A stretch of DNA of 64,000 nt from JAADHX01 sp964569385 (GCA_964569385.1 CAZMUM010000013.1:1-64000), one strand, 5' to 3'; positions 43,285-53,286 are shown, counted from the stretch's first letter. The notes: generated by a model not told the origin, from the sequence alone. Numbers and translations: made by a program.

Positions 43285-44439
43285 GTGGATCTATTCGAAT
43301 ATCAAGGCAAGCAGTTCTTTGCCCAGTTTGGCATGCCAGTATCGGCGGGCGAAGTGGCTTTTACTGTCGATGAAGCCGTAGCGGCCGCCGAGAGGGTCGG
43401 TACCCCTGCGATGGTCAAGGCCCAAGTGCACACCGGCGGTCGCGGTAAGGCTGGCGGTGTGAAATTCGCGGCCACCGTAGACGATGTCCGCGAGCACGCC
43501 GGCAACATTCTTGGTCTCGATATCCGGGGCCATATCGTCAAACGAGTGTTGATCGAAAAGGCCTCCGATATTGCCGAGGAGTACTACGCCAGCTTCACCC
43601 TCGATCGCTCAGCCAAGAAACACCTCGGCATGCTTTCAGCCGAAGGTGGTGTCGAAATCGAAACCGTAGCCGAGCAGCATCCCGACGCCATTGCCAAGAT
43701 TTGGATCGATCCCGTCGACGGTCTCACTCAAGAGGCCGCTAGGGCGTGGGTCGAGGCAGCGAAGCTCAACCCAGAAGCCACCGATGGCGCGGTCAAGATC
43801 ATGATGCAGCTCTATACCGCCTATACCGAAGGCGATGCCGATCTCGTCGAGATCAACCCGCTCATCTTTACACCGGACAAGCGGGTTCATGTCCTCGACG
43901 CCAAAGTCACCCTCGACGGCAACTCCGAATACCGCCACCCCGACTACGCCCAGTACGACGAGACCCAACCTCGCGACGAACGGGAAGAGGCTGCCCACGC
44001 CAAGGGCCTGCAATACGTTGGTCTGGACGGCACCGTCGGTGTCATCGCCAATGGCGCTGGCCTGGCCATGAGCACCGTCGATGTGGTCAGCCAAGCGGGG
44101 GGAGCTGCTGCCAACTTCCTCGATATCGGTGGTGGCGCAAACGCCGACGTCATGTCCGGCGCACTTGAGGTCATCAACAACGATCCTGCGGTGAAGTCGA
44201 TCTTCATCAATATTTTTGGCGGTATCACTCGCGGCGACGAGGTCGCCAACGGCATCATCGAAGCTATGAGTCGAGTCGACATCGACTCGCCGATCGTTAT
44301 CAGGCTCGACGGAACTAACGCCGACGAGGGTCGCGCCATTCTGGCGCCCCACCTCAGCGATGCCCTACAAATGGAAGACACAATGTTGGACGCGGCGCGC
44401 TGCTCGGTCGAACTTGCGGCTCAAGGAGACAACCAGTGA
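43285..44439 (+). CDS. sucC: Succinate-CoA ligase, beta subunit
   Basis: A TCA-cycle enzyme (succinyl-CoA + NDP + Pi to succinate + NTP). The GTG at 43285 starts (M)DLFEYQGKQFFAQFGMPVS. The ATP-grasp region has MVKAQVHTGGRGKAGGVKFA, and VEINPLIFTPDKRVHVLDAK and INIFGGITRGDEVANG are conserved. Length is 384 aa. It overlaps sucD by four bases. Confidence 0.98.
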   Translation: MDLFEYQGKQFFAQFGMPVSAGEVAFTVDEAVAAAERVGTPAMVKAQVHTGGRGKAGGVKFAATVDDVREHAGNILGLDIRGHIVKRVLIEKASDIAEEYYASFTLDRSAKKHLGMLSAEGGVEIETVAEQHPDAIAKIWIDPVDGLTQEAARAWVEAAKLNPEATDGAVKIMMQLYTAYTEGDADLVEINPLIFTPDKRVHVLDAKVTLDGNSEYRHPDYAQYDETQPRDEREEAAHAKGLQYVGLDGTVGVIANGAGLAMSTVDVVSQAGGAAANFLDIGGGANADVMSGALEVINNDPAVKSIFINIFGGITRGDEVANGIIEAMSRVDIDSPIVIRLDGTNADEGRAILAPHLSDALQMEDTMLDAARCSVELAAQGDNQ

Positions 44440-45320
44440 GCATTTTTGTCGACGAGAACACTAAGGTCATCTACCAGGGCCTGACCGGTTCGCAGGGTCG
44501 GTATTACGGCTTGTTGAACCGCGACTACGGCACCCAAGTTGTTGCTGGCACCAACCCGAAGAAGGCCGGCACCGAAGTCGATGGCATTCCTATCTATGCC
44601 AACGTTGCCGAGGCGGTCGAGGCCACTGGTGCCACCGCTAGTTGCATCTTCATCCCTGCGCCTGGCGTTCGTGGCGCCGTAATCGAAGCCGCCGAGGGTG
44701 GCGTCGAGTTCATCGTGGCCATCACCGAAGGTGTCCCTGCCCACGACGAAGCGTGGTTCTACAACAAGCTCCGCCGCGACTTCCCCAAGGTGCAGCTGCT
44801 TGGCCCCAACTGCCCAGGCATTATCAGCCCTGGCAAGTGCAACATTGGAATTACCGCCGGGCACATCGCCAAAGAGGGCGGGCCGGTCGGCATTGTTAGC
44901 CGGTCGGGCACCCTTACTTACCAGGCGCTTTACGAACTGAAGCAGAAAGACATTGGCGTAACCACCTGCGTCGGCATCGGTGGCGATCCGGTGCCCGGAA
45001 CCTCGTTTATCGACTGCCTCCGGGCCTTTGAGGCCGACCCCGCCACCAAAGCCGTCATGATGATTGGCGAGATCGGTGGTTCGGCCGAAGAAGAAGCAGC
45101 CGACTTCATCAAGAACCACATGTCAAAGCCGGTCTCGTCGTACATCGCTGGTGTTACGGCGCCCCCAGGAAAGAAGATGGGCCATGCTGGTGCCATTGTT
45201 TCTGGAGGCAAGGGCACGGCTCAAGCCAAAATGGACGCATTGGCCGATGCTGGTGTTCGGGTCGGTATGAACCCGACCGAAGCCGGCGACCTAATGGCCG
45301 AGATCGTGGCTGAGTTTTAG
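44436..45320 (+). CDS. sucD: Succinate-CoA ligase, alpha subunit
   Basis: It binds CoA through a Rossmann domain (VIYQGLTGSQGRYYGLLN) and carries the phosphorylated histidine in KKMGHAGAIVSGGKGTAQAK (near residue 247). GPNCPGIISPGKCNIGI is typical. Length is 294 aa, GTG start coupled to sucC. A terminator follows 38 bases after the stop. Confidence 0.98.
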   Translation: MSIFVDENTKVIYQGLTGSQGRYYGLLNRDYGTQVVAGTNPKKAGTEVDGIPIYANVAEAVEATGATASCIFIPAPGVRGAVIEAAEGGVEFIVAITEGVPAHDEAWFYNKLRRDFPKVQLLGPNCPGIISPGKCNIGITAGHIAKEGGPVGIVSRSGTLTYQALYELKQKDIGVTTCVGIGGDPVPGTSFIDCLRAFEADPATKAVMMIGEIGGSAEEEAADFIKNHMSKPVSSYIAGVTAPPGKKMGHAGAIVSGGKGTAQAKMDALADAGVRVGMNPTEAGDLMAEIVAEF

Positions 45321-45358
45321 GCCCACGCCCTGGGGGACCCAACGACAGATTCAAAACT

Positions 45359-45400
45359 AAAGATGCCCAGGCTGGCAGGACCTGGGCATCTTTCTATTTT
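45359..45400 (+). terminator. Terminator between sucD and the convergent membrane protein gene
   Basis: A 13-bp perfect stem, AAAGATGCCCAGG (45359-45371) with CCTGGGCATCTTT (45381-45393), 9-base loop, followed by CTATTTT. It lies between two convergent genes (stops at 45320 and 45409) and probably serves both, although the leftward T-run is weaker. Confidence 0.9.
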
Positions 45401-45408
45401 CGCTGAGA

Positions 45409-45819
45409 TCAGGTGGTTGTATCGGGAGCGGTTTCGCTTCCTTCTTTTTGCTTGAGGAAACCGCCAACCAGGATTACAATGGACGCAATAACTCCGAGCC
45501 ACAGGCCGATGCCGGCGTTGCTGCGGAACACCAGTCCGAACGTAATCAAGAACGCTGCGAACGCCAGCTTTGTGAGCATCTGGTCCATGGTGAAGCCCAG
45601 AATTTCGTCGGGTAGTTTCACATCTCCGAAGGTGGTGGCAGCGGTGATGCCAGCCACAGTGAGCCCGATCAAAAGTACAAAGATGCCCTGCAACCCCGCG
45701 ACGTCGGTGTCGATCCCGCTGGCTCCAAAGCCGCGAGCTGAGACCCAGTCGAGAAAGGTCGAGAAGAACAGCACCACGCCTCCGCCGAGCATGAGCATTG
45801 CACTTGGTTTGACGTTCAC
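45409..45819 (-). CDS. Small four-helix membrane protein, unknown function
   Basis: 136 aa. Hydrophobic stretches at about residues 7-25, 42-62, 84-100 and 104-122 suggest four membrane helices. The N-terminus MNVKPSAMLMLGGGVVLFFS and FLDWVSA resemble small uncharacterised actinobacterial membrane proteins; the C-terminus is short and polar. It is convergent with sucD and shares the terminator. No function can be assigned. Confidence 0.75.
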   Translation of the reverse strand: MNVKPSAMLMLGGGVVLFFSTFLDWVSARGFGASGIDTDVAGLQGIFVLLIGLTVAGITAATTFGDVKLPDEILGFTMDQMLTKLAFAAFLITFGLVFRSNAGIGLWLGVIASIVILVGGFLKQKEGSETAPDTTT

Positions 45820-45961
45820 GAATTCGCTCCCTAGATGAGGATTTAGGGAGCCGAACCTAGCCGGTGAAGGTGCTGGCGTCTAGATCCCATTTCGCGAAAA
45901 CGTCTGGCGGTCGGACATATCAAGTCCGAAGGGTCCTGCCTGCGGGCGAACTAGCATCATC

Positions 45962-45998
45962 GTGGCCGACAATTTCGGCCACGTGGGCGCTGAAGGAG
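45962..45998 (+). promoter_or_regulatory. Hairpin and ribosome-binding site before purH
   Basis: GTGGCCGA (45962-45969) pairs with TCGGCCAC (45975-45982) around a 5-base loop. 10 bases later AAGGAG (45993-45998) precedes the ATG at 46010. The hairpin may set the 5' end or tune translation. No ZTP/pfl riboswitch core (common before purH) was recognised in the preceding 140 bases. Confidence 0.4.
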
Positions 45999-46009
45999 AC
46001 CCTCAATCG

Positions 46010-47500
46010 ATGAGAGCTTTGTTATCGGTCCACGACAAGGCTGGGATTGTCGAGTTTGCGTCGCGCCTCGATGCCCTTGGTTGGGAGTTGGTGAGCTCTG
46101 GCGGAACCCGAGCGGTGCTGGCAGAGGCCGGACTAGACGTTCTCGGGGTCGACAAGGTGACTGGATCGCCCGAGATGCTCGACGGGCGCGTTAAAACGCT
46201 GCACCCTGCGGTCCATGGCGGCATCCTGGCCAATCGATCCAAACAAGAGCACATGGTTCGGCTGGTCGAGCTTGGCATTGCACCAATCGACATGGTGGTC
46301 GGGAACCTCTACCCGTTTAGGTCCGATCCTTCTGTCGAGCTCATCGACATCGGCGGCCCAACGATGGTTAGGGCCGCAGCGAAGAACTTCGACGCTGTCA
46401 CGGTGGTGGTTAGCCCGGACGACTATCCGGTGGTTGCCGCCGAACTGGAAGCAAAGGGTGAGGTATCGGCCGACACCCGGCGGCGCCTCGCCCGCGATGC
46501 TTTCGCGCACACAGCTGCCTACGACGCCGCCATCGTTCGCTGGTTCGACACCGGTGACCCTCTGCCTCGAACTTTACACTTCGCCCTTGAGCGTGCCGAG
46601 GCTCTTCGCTACGGCGAGAACCCGCACCAAAGCGGAGCCCGGTACCGCGACATCGAACAACACTCGTGGTGGGATGCGGCCGTGCAGCACGGTGGCAAGG
46701 CACTCAGCTACCTCAATGTGTTCGACACCGAAGCCGCATGGCGACTCGTTGCCGCCCTCGGCTCCGAACCTGCTGTTGCCATTATCAAACACGCCAACCC
46801 TTGCGGGGTTGCGGTTGCCGGCGATGTGTCCACTGCATACGAGCTCGCCAATGCCTGTGACCCAGCATCGGCGTTCGGGGGCATTGTGGCCACAAATCGC
46901 GTTGTTGATCTAGCCATGGCCGAGGCGCTGACTGGTGTGTTTACCGAAGTCGTGATTGCTCCCGGGTACGAGACGGCCGCTCGTCAGCTGTTATTGAGCA
47001 AGAAGAACCTCCGCGTCATGGAAGGGCCCCCGCCGTCGGAACTGGCTTGGCACATCCGATCTGTGGATGGTGGGTTCCTGGTACAGGACCCAGACCGGTT
47101 CGTTACCACTCGGGCCGATTGGTCGGTGGTAACCGAGGCCAAGCCGTCGGCGGATCAATGGGCCGATATCGAACTCGCTTGGACAGTTGGCGCATTGGTT
47201 ACCTCAAACTCGATTGTTCTTGTCAAGGACCGACAGGCCGTTGGCATTGGCGCTGGGCAGCAAAGTCGTAAGGACGCGTCGGCCATCGCCACCGAGAAGG
47301 CGGCGGGCCGTGCTCGCGGAGGAGCCGCTGCTAGCGATGCCTTCTTCCCGTTCCGCGACGGTCTAGACGCGGTGGCCGAAGCGGGCGTGGCGTGCGTGAT
47401 TCAACCAGGCGGCTCGGTGCGAGACGACGAAGTCATAGCCGCTGCCAACGAACACGGCCTGGTAATGGTGATGACCAACGAACGCCACTTCCGCCACTAA
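46010..47500 (+). CDS. purH: Bifunctional AICAR formyltransferase / IMP cyclohydrolase
   Basis: PurH performs the last two steps of IMP synthesis. The cyclohydrolase part has SVHDKAGIVEFASRL, SSGGTRAVLAEAG and VKTLHPAVHGGILANR. The transformylase part has YGENPHQSG, SYLNVFDTEAAW and the catalytic IIKHANPCGVAVAGD; it ends with AGVACVIQPGGSVRDDEVI. The ATG at 46010 gives the family start (496 aa); the GTG at 45962 would add 16 residues and lies in a hairpin. Confidence 0.96.
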   Translation: MRALLSVHDKAGIVEFASRLDALGWELVSSGGTRAVLAEAGLDVLGVDKVTGSPEMLDGRVKTLHPAVHGGILANRSKQEHMVRLVELGIAPIDMVVGNLYPFRSDPSVELIDIGGPTMVRAAAKNFDAVTVVVSPDDYPVVAAELEAKGEVSADTRRRLARDAFAHTAAYDAAIVRWFDTGDPLPRTLHFALERAEALRYGENPHQSGARYRDIEQHSWWDAAVQHGGKALSYLNVFDTEAAWRLVAALGSEPAVAIIKHANPCGVAVAGDVSTAYELANACDPASAFGGIVATNRVVDLAMAEALTGVFTEVVIAPGYETAARQLLLSKKNLRVMEGPPPSELAWHIRSVDGGFLVQDPDRFVTTRADWSVVTEAKPSADQWADIELAWTVGALVTSNSIVLVKDRQAVGIGAGQQSRKDASAIATEKAAGRARGGAAASDAFFPFRDGLDAVAEAGVACVIQPGGSVRDDEVIAAANEHGLVMVMTNERHFRH

Positions 47501-47507
47501 CGGTCTG

Positions 47508-48332
47508 TTAGCGGCGGGGGCGGACGCGGCCCATGATGTCGGAGGCGAGGCCCGCAGCAATGCCTTTGGGGCGTTGGCCAGCGGCTACGTCTTCGAGAAG
47601 ACGTTCGATCTCGGCTTCGAGTTTTACTGTCTGGCGACGGCCCGATAGCGCGACGGCTCCACCACCTACGGCCACGGCGATAAACCCGACCGTGGCGATG
47701 GGTGCGAGGTATACACCGGCGAGAGTGATCGCGGTTCCGGTGAGTCCGGCTCCGCCCAAGGACCCGCCTACGCCTAGACGGGTAGATCGACTGCAACGTC
47801 GGTCGACGACGAGGCGCACGATTGTTGTGGGCATCTCGCCACCAACTTCGGCGACTCTGGCCACGATGATCTGAGCATTCCCGAGTTGGGCATCGCCGCT
47901 AACAGAGCGGATCTTCTTCTTGAGCTTTGCTGCAACGTCGGTTCGCCGAGACCATGACGCTTCGGTATCGGTACGGCGACCGGGTCGTAGGTGATGGCCA
48001 GTGGTAAGCCAGTCGTCGACGAGTGTTAGAGCACCAGCGGCCGACGTTGAAACAACCTTGTCAACCGTCACATAACCAGGGCCAGCGACCCGATCGAACA
48101 GTTTTTCTGGCTCGGGTTGCCCCAGAGCTTCCTCGGCGAGTGATGCGTTGATGGCATCTTCTGATATTCCTACTTCTCTAGCCGCGGCGGCGATCGCCTC
48201 GAGCTCGAGCTGAGCTACCGAGATGTCGTTCGAGGAGCGGTGCTGGTGGCTTTGGCCCAAAGGAGCGGCATCGAGCTCGTGGGCGCGCACCAGGATGCGG
48301 TCGAACATCTGATCCTGATCGTTGGGGGCCAC
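47508..48332 (-). CDS. Membrane-associated protein of unknown function
   Basis: 274 aa. The N-terminal part (residues about 1-65) is soluble and helical, with LELEAIAAAAREVGISEDAI, a pattern seen in short regulatory-like domains before membrane segments. Two hydrophobic helices with glycine-rich faces lie at about residues 203-235 (GTAITLAGVYLAPIATVG, then AVAVGGGAVALSG). The basic C-terminus ends RVRPRR. Its 3' end faces the purH 3' end, 7 bases apart. No function can be assigned. Confidence 0.7.
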   Translation of the reverse strand: MAPNDQDQMFDRILVRAHELDAAPLGQSHQHRSSNDISVAQLELEAIAAAAREVGISEDAINASLAEEALGQPEPEKLFDRVAGPGYVTVDKVVSTSAAGALTLVDDWLTTGHHLRPGRRTDTEASWSRRTDVAAKLKKKIRSVSGDAQLGNAQIIVARVAEVGGEMPTTIVRLVVDRRCSRSTRLGVGGSLGGAGLTGTAITLAGVYLAPIATVGFIAVAVGGGAVALSGRRQTVKLEAEIERLLEDVAAGQRPKGIAAGLASDIMGRVRPRR

Positions 48333-48458
48333 GCTTCGATCTTAGATGCTCGATGTAGCCGGAGTGCCTAGGGTGAGGAACTTGTCACAGTTGGCGAATC
48401 TCGAAGGGTGTGCGTCTAGCCGGGGGCTACCCTCGCTCGGAGTCTCTGAGGGGTAGCT

Positions 48459-50404
48459 GTGACGACCACGAGTGCTGGACTGGCCAGCGAACAGATATCA
48501 ACGCGTTCGAAGCGGACTCCGGTGTTTATTCCGGGCATGGCGCTGATGTGGCGTTATGTGCGTAATCATCCGGGCCCATTCTCATTGTCGGTGCTCGGGT
48601 CGACGATCTTTTCGGCGTTCTCTGTTGGCGGCACCGTTGTTCTTGGCCGGTTAACCGACGAGCTCATCGTCCCTGGCTTCGCCGATGGCGTCAGCGGGCG
48701 TGACATCTGGCTTGGGTGTTTGGCCCTGGTTGTGGTGGCTGTGGTTAGGGCGGTCGGCGTCGTCATGCGCCGCTACTTCGGGGCCATGACCACCGAGCGT
48801 CAGCAGATAACGTGGCGAGAAGAACTCTCCGACCGGTTCGTTTCGGTTCCGATGAGCTTCTTTCGAGACCATCCCACGGGCGAACTCCTGGCCCACGCCG
48901 ACGCCGATGTAGAGACATCGACCATCTCAATGCAGCCGCTCCCAATGAGTATCGGGGTGATTGTGCTGTTCGTAGCGGCCTTTGTCAGCCTTCTCGCCGC
49001 CGACATTTATCTGCTGCTTGTGGTCGTGTCGTTGTTCCCGATGCTGATTGTTAGCAATCGGATCTACAGCCAAAAGGTGGTCGTGCCCGCGGCTGACGTC
49101 CAGGCCTACCTTGGTGATGTGAGCGCTGTGGTCCACGAGAGCGTCGACGGTGCTCTGGTTGTCAAGACGCTTGGTCGGGAGCAGGCCGAGGTCGAGCGTC
49201 TTGAGTTTGCCGCCGATCATCTACGTACATCTCGAATCATCATGGGCCGGTTGCGAGCCACGTTCGAACCAACGATTGAGGCCATTCCAACCCTCGGCGT
49301 CATTGCCTTGTTGACGGTTGGCACCTGGCGTGTTTCTACGGGTGACGCCACCGCTGGCGATGTGGTGCAATCGATGCTGTTGCTTCAGATTCTGATCTTC
49401 CCGATGCGGGTGTTTGGTTTCCTGCTCGAGGAACTTCCCCGGTCGCTGGTTTCGGCCGCTCGGCTCGACGGTGTCTTGCTCGCCGAGGGCGACGACGACG
49501 GCTCGGCGAGCGGGTTGTCTGGCACCGGCCCACTTGGTCTCGATGTGAGTGGGTTGAGCTTCGCTTATGGCGACGACGAGGTTCTGTCCGATGTCTCGTT
49601 CTCAGTGGCGCCCGGCGAAGTAGTTGCTTTGGTCGGTTCGACCGGCAGCGGCAAGAGCACCCTTGGCCAGCTCCTTTTCCGTCTCGCCCGTCCCACCGAG
49701 GGGCAGATTCTGGTTAACGGTTTTGCTCTAGACGATCTCGGAGCCGACGATCTAGCGGGGGCAATGGCCCTGGTGTTNNNNNNNNNNNNNNNNNNNNNNN
49801 NNNNNNNNNNNNNNNNNNNNNNNNNNNNNNNNNNNNNNNNNNNNNNNNNNNNNNNNNNNNNNNNNNNNNNNNNNNNNTTGCTCTAGACGATCTCGGAGCC
49901 GACGATCTAGCGGGGGCAATGGCCCTGGTGTTTCAAGAGTCGTTCTTGTTTGCCGACACTGTCGCATCGAACATCGATCCAGATGGCTCTGCTAGTCGCG
50001 AGCAAGTCATGGCGGCGGCCCGGCTAGCCAGAGCTCACAGCTTCATAACCGAAATGCCTGCTGGTTACGACACGACGGTGGGCGAACGCGGCGTAACGCT
50101 TTCGGGCGGTCAACGTCAGCGCGTTGCCCTCGCTAGAGCTCTGATTCGACGGCCTCAATTCATCTTTCTAGATGACGCAACGTCTGCGGTCGACGCAACG
50201 GTCGAGCGCGAAATACTTGACGGTCTCGGCAGCGAGCTCGCGACAACGTCTCTGATCGTGGCTCAGCGGCTGTCGACGATTCGCCTAGCCGACCGGGTGC
50301 TGTTCCTCGACCAAGGTCACATCGCCGCGACTGGCACCCACGACGAACTTCTTGAGGATCCTGGCTATCAGGCCCTAGTCAGTGCCTATGAGGACGCGTC
50401 GTGA
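48459..50404 (+). CDS. ABC exporter, first half-transporter (degenerate ATP site); interrupted by scaffold gap
   Basis: Six membrane helices (residues about 30-330) precede a nucleotide-binding domain: Walker A LVGSTGSGKSTLGQL, Q-loop MALVFQESFLF, signature LSGGQRQRVALARAL. Walker B reads FIFLDDATSAVD, with Asp where the catalytic Glu belongs, and the switch reads VAQRLSTI, with Gln instead of His. These mark the degenerate site of a heterodimeric exporter. The gap 49778-49877 interrupts the gene, but bases 49723-49777 are repeated exactly at 49878-49932. Merging the copies gives one uninterrupted frame to the stop at 50404, which overlaps the next gene. Transported substrate unknown. Confidence 0.92.
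49778..49877. other. Scaffold gap (100 N) between overlapping contig ends
   Basis: Exactly 100 N flanked by the same 55 bases on both sides (49723-49777 and 49878-49932). This is an unmerged contig overlap, not missing sequence; 55 is a common de Bruijn k-mer size. The true chromosome should be 155 bases shorter here. Confidence 0.93.
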
Positions 50405-52203
50405 TCGCCTCTCACGCACCCGCGGGCGGATCCGATCTCGACGAGACCGAAGGGGCCTGGTCGCTACTCAAGCGAGGCATGGCCGTCGCTCCCGAGCTGC
50501 GGGATGGCATCAGGCTTACGATTGTTATGGCCTTGGTGGGCGCGGGCGGGAAGTTATCGGTACCAATTCTGATTCAGCTGGTGGTCGATCGTGGGTTGTC
50601 GTCGGGAAGCGAGTACGACGGCGGGTTCGTGTGGCGGGCAAGCCTTGTTGGTGCCCTGTTGATTATTGCGGTCGCCATCCTTCAACGAGCCACGTTCATC
50701 CGCCTCATCAACGCTACCGAGAACACGCTGTTCGGCTTGCGTACCAGGGCTTTCGCCAAGATTCATCAGCTGTCGGTCGCCGATCACAACGACACTCAAC
50801 GCGGGGTTCTGGTGTCGAGGGTGACCTCAGACATCGAGACCTTGGCCCGGTTCGCCCAGTGGGCAGGGATGGCATGGATCATCAACCTGACCCTCATCTT
50901 CGGGATCTTGGTCCTGATGTTCATCTACTCATGGCAGCTGGCGTTGGTAACGATCGTGGTGTTCTTGCCGATGCTTCCGGTGCTCCGGCGCTTGCAACGC
51001 CGCCAGTTAGCCGCCTACGACGACTTCCGGACCAAGGTCGGCGACACCCTTTCGGAGATGAGCGAGACCATCGGTGGTGCTGCTGTCATCCGGGCCTACG
51101 GGCTTACCGCTGGAGCCAGGGCCCGTCTAGAAGCGGTGATCGATCGTCAGTACAAGGCTCGTATGCGGGCGGTGAAGTTCTTTGCCTTCATGTTTCCCAT
51201 GGGCGATGTCGTCGCGGCTATTGCGATGAGCTCGGTTCTGATCGTTGGCCTCAACTGGGGACCCGAGTGGGGGCTCGACACCGGCTCGATGTTGGCGTTT
51301 GTGTTTCTTGTCAACTTGCTGCTGAGCCCCATCGGCGAACTTACCGAGATTCTCGACATGACCCAGACTGCGGTAGCGGGGTTCCGCAAGGTACTTGGAT
51401 TGCTCGATCAGGAGATCGAGCTTGTCGAACCCACCGACGGCATCGACTTGCCAAGCGGACCGCTGGCCGTGTCGGCGGCTGGACTTCGATTCGCATACCG
51501 CGACGGAGTCGAGGTCTTGCATGGCATCGATGTGGAACTTCGGGCTGGTGCCAACATCGCGCTTGTTGGCGAAACCGGCTCAGGCAAAACAACGTTTGCC
51601 AAGCTCCTGTGCCGCCTCGCCGACCCAACGGGTGGCGAGCTCCGAATCGGTGGTGTCGCGGTGAACGAAATCGACAGCGACTCGCGGCGGGCCAGGGTCC
51701 GAATGGTTCCCCAGGACGGCTTTCTGTTCAACACCACCATGCGCGAGAACATTCGGTACGGACGACCCGGGGCTTCCGACGACGACATCATCGACGCGAT
51801 TATGTCGCTTGGCCTTCATGCCTGGCTGGCCAGGACCGCCAACGGGTTAGACACCGTTGTTGGCGAGCGAGGTGAAGGTCTGTCTGTCGGCGAGCGTCAG
51901 CTTGTGGCTCTCATCAGAGCACAGCTCGCCGATCCGGGGCTGCTTATTTTGGACGAGGCGACTAGTGCAGTCGATCCCGAGACCGAGCGGGCGCTCGGCC
52001 ATGCGTTGGCTCGCGTTGCTCTGGGCCGCACCACGCTGTCTATCGCCCACCGGTTGTCTACCGCTGAGGCCGCTGATCTTGTGCTCGTGTTCGACAAGGG
52101 CAACCTCGTCGAATCCGGAACTCACCACGACCTGGTCACTCAGGACGGGGTCTATGCCCGTCTGTTCGAGTCTTGGATTGGCAACACCCGCACCAGCGCC
52201 TAG
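50401..52203 (+). CDS. ABC exporter, second half-transporter (canonical catalytic Glu, variant signature)
   Basis: A 600-aa half-transporter with membrane helices (residues about 35-330) and an ATP-binding domain: Walker A LVGETGSGKTTFAKLL, Q-loop MVPQDGFLF, Walker B LLILDEATSAVD with catalytic Glu, switch LSIAHRLST with His. The signature is LSVGERQ instead of LSGGQ. Paired with the first subunit, this gives one working site (its own Walker motifs with the partner's LSGGQ) and one degenerate site. GTG start, four-base overlap with the previous gene. Confidence 0.95.
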   Translation: MIASHAPAGGSDLDETEGAWSLLKRGMAVAPELRDGIRLTIVMALVGAGGKLSVPILIQLVVDRGLSSGSEYDGGFVWRASLVGALLIIAVAILQRATFIRLINATENTLFGLRTRAFAKIHQLSVADHNDTQRGVLVSRVTSDIETLARFAQWAGMAWIINLTLIFGILVLMFIYSWQLALVTIVVFLPMLPVLRRLQRRQLAAYDDFRTKVGDTLSEMSETIGGAAVIRAYGLTAGARARLEAVIDRQYKARMRAVKFFAFMFPMGDVVAAIAMSSVLIVGLNWGPEWGLDTGSMLAFVFLVNLLLSPIGELTEILDMTQTAVAGFRKVLGLLDQEIELVEPTDGIDLPSGPLAVSAAGLRFAYRDGVEVLHGIDVELRAGANIALVGETGSGKTTFAKLLCRLADPTGGELRIGGVAVNEIDSDSRRARVRMVPQDGFLFNTTMRENIRYGRPGASDDDIIDAIMSLGLHAWLARTANGLDTVVGERGEGLSVGERQLVALIRAQLADPGLLILDEATSAVDPETERALGHALARVALGRTTLSIAHRLSTAEAADLVLVFDKGNLVESGTHHDLVTQDGVYARLFESWIGNTRTSA

Positions 52204-52296
52204 TTGTCGAGGCCGCCTGTCCTAGGCGGGTTCAGGACGAGGCCGACCGACGGATACGATGGAGCCACCCCTCGTTAGTCTCTCGAAAGAACCTCG

Positions 52297-53286
52297 ATGA
52301 ACGATCCAGTTCGTGTTGCCGTAACCGGTGGCGCTGGCCAAATTGGCTACAGCTTGCTTTTCCGAATCGCTTCTGGCGCAATGCTTGGGCCAGACCAACC
52401 CGTCATTGTTCAGATGTTGGAAATTACGCCGGCTCTTGGCGCGCTCGATGGTGTTGGCATGGAACTCGACGATTGCGCGTTCCCGCTGTTGGCCGGAATG
52501 GTGAAAACCGACGATGCCGACAAGGCGTTCGAAGGTGCCGACTACGCGATTCTTGTTGGCTCGATGCCCCGTAAGGCAGGTATGGAGCGGTCGGATCTGC
52601 TTGCTGCCAACGGAGGAATCTTCACTGGTCAAGGTAAGGCGCTGTCCGACAGTGCCAGCGCCGACTGCAAGGTGTTGGTTGTTGGCAACCCAGCTAACAC
52701 CAACTGTCTCATCGCCATGCACAATGCGCCCAACATTGCCGACACCAACTTCACAGCCATGACCAGGCTCGACCACAACCGGGCGATGGCCCAGCTTGCC
52801 CAAAAGACCGGAACCAGCGTCAACGACATCACCAAGATGACTATCTGGGGAAACCACTCAGCTACTCAGTACCCCGATCTGTTTCATGCCGAAGTCAACG
52901 GCCAAAACGCCGCGGCCAAGGTCAACGACCAAGAGTGGCTCGACGGAACCTTCCTTCCCACCGTGCAGAAGCGCGGCGCCGCTATCATTGACGCCCGAGG
53001 TTCGTCATCGGCGGCGTCGGCGGCGTCGGCTGCGGTCGACCATATGCGGAGCTGGGCCAGCTCAACTCCGGCCGGCGATTGGGTGTCCATGGGCATTGTG
53101 TCCGATGGCAGCTACGGAGCACCCGACAACATCATCACCAGCTATCCATGCACCACGGCTGGTGGCCAGTACTCGATCGTGCAAGGCCTCGACATTGACG
53201 AGTACTCCCGTTCGAAGATGGAAAGCAGCTGGGCCGAGCTGGTCGAAGAACGCGACACAGTCGCAGGCATGGGTCTGCTCGGCTAG
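52297..53286 (+). CDS. mdh: Malate dehydrogenase
   Basis: NAD-dependent oxidation of malate to oxaloacetate in the TCA cycle. The nucleotide site is VAVTGGAGQIGYSLLFRIAS; ALDGVGMELDDCAFPLL, the substrate-loop MPRKAGMERSDLL and the catalytic WGNHSATQYPDL follow. It is the 329-aa form related to cytosolic/actinobacterial MDH. Confidence 0.97.
   Translation: MNDPVRVAVTGGAGQIGYSLLFRIASGAMLGPDQPVIVQMLEITPALGALDGVGMELDDCAFPLLAGMVKTDDADKAFEGADYAILVGSMPRKAGMERSDLLAANGGIFTGQGKALSDSASADCKVLVVGNPANTNCLIAMHNAPNIADTNFTAMTRLDHNRAMAQLAQKTGTSVNDITKMTIWGNHSATQYPDLFHAEVNGQNAAAKVNDQEWLDGTFLPTVQKRGAAIIDARGSSSAASAASAAVDHMRSWASSTPAGDWVSMGIVSDGSYGAPDNIITSYPCTTAGGQYSIVQGLDIDEYSRSKMESSWAELVEERDTVAGMGLLG

Noticed and set aside
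45840..46009. ZTP (pfl) riboswitch before purH
   Set aside because: The conserved core sequences of the motif were not seen; only a simple hairpin is present.
49919..50404. Separate small ATPase gene starting after the gap
   Set aside because: It is the C-terminal half of the first ABC subunit; the 55-base duplicated overlap restores one reading frame.
50382..51875. Open frame of 497 codons in a second plus-strand frame across the second ABC gene
   Set aside because: It lies wholly over a gene with all ABC motifs; the product is Arg/His/Trp-rich, as expected from a frame shadow of GC-rich DNA.
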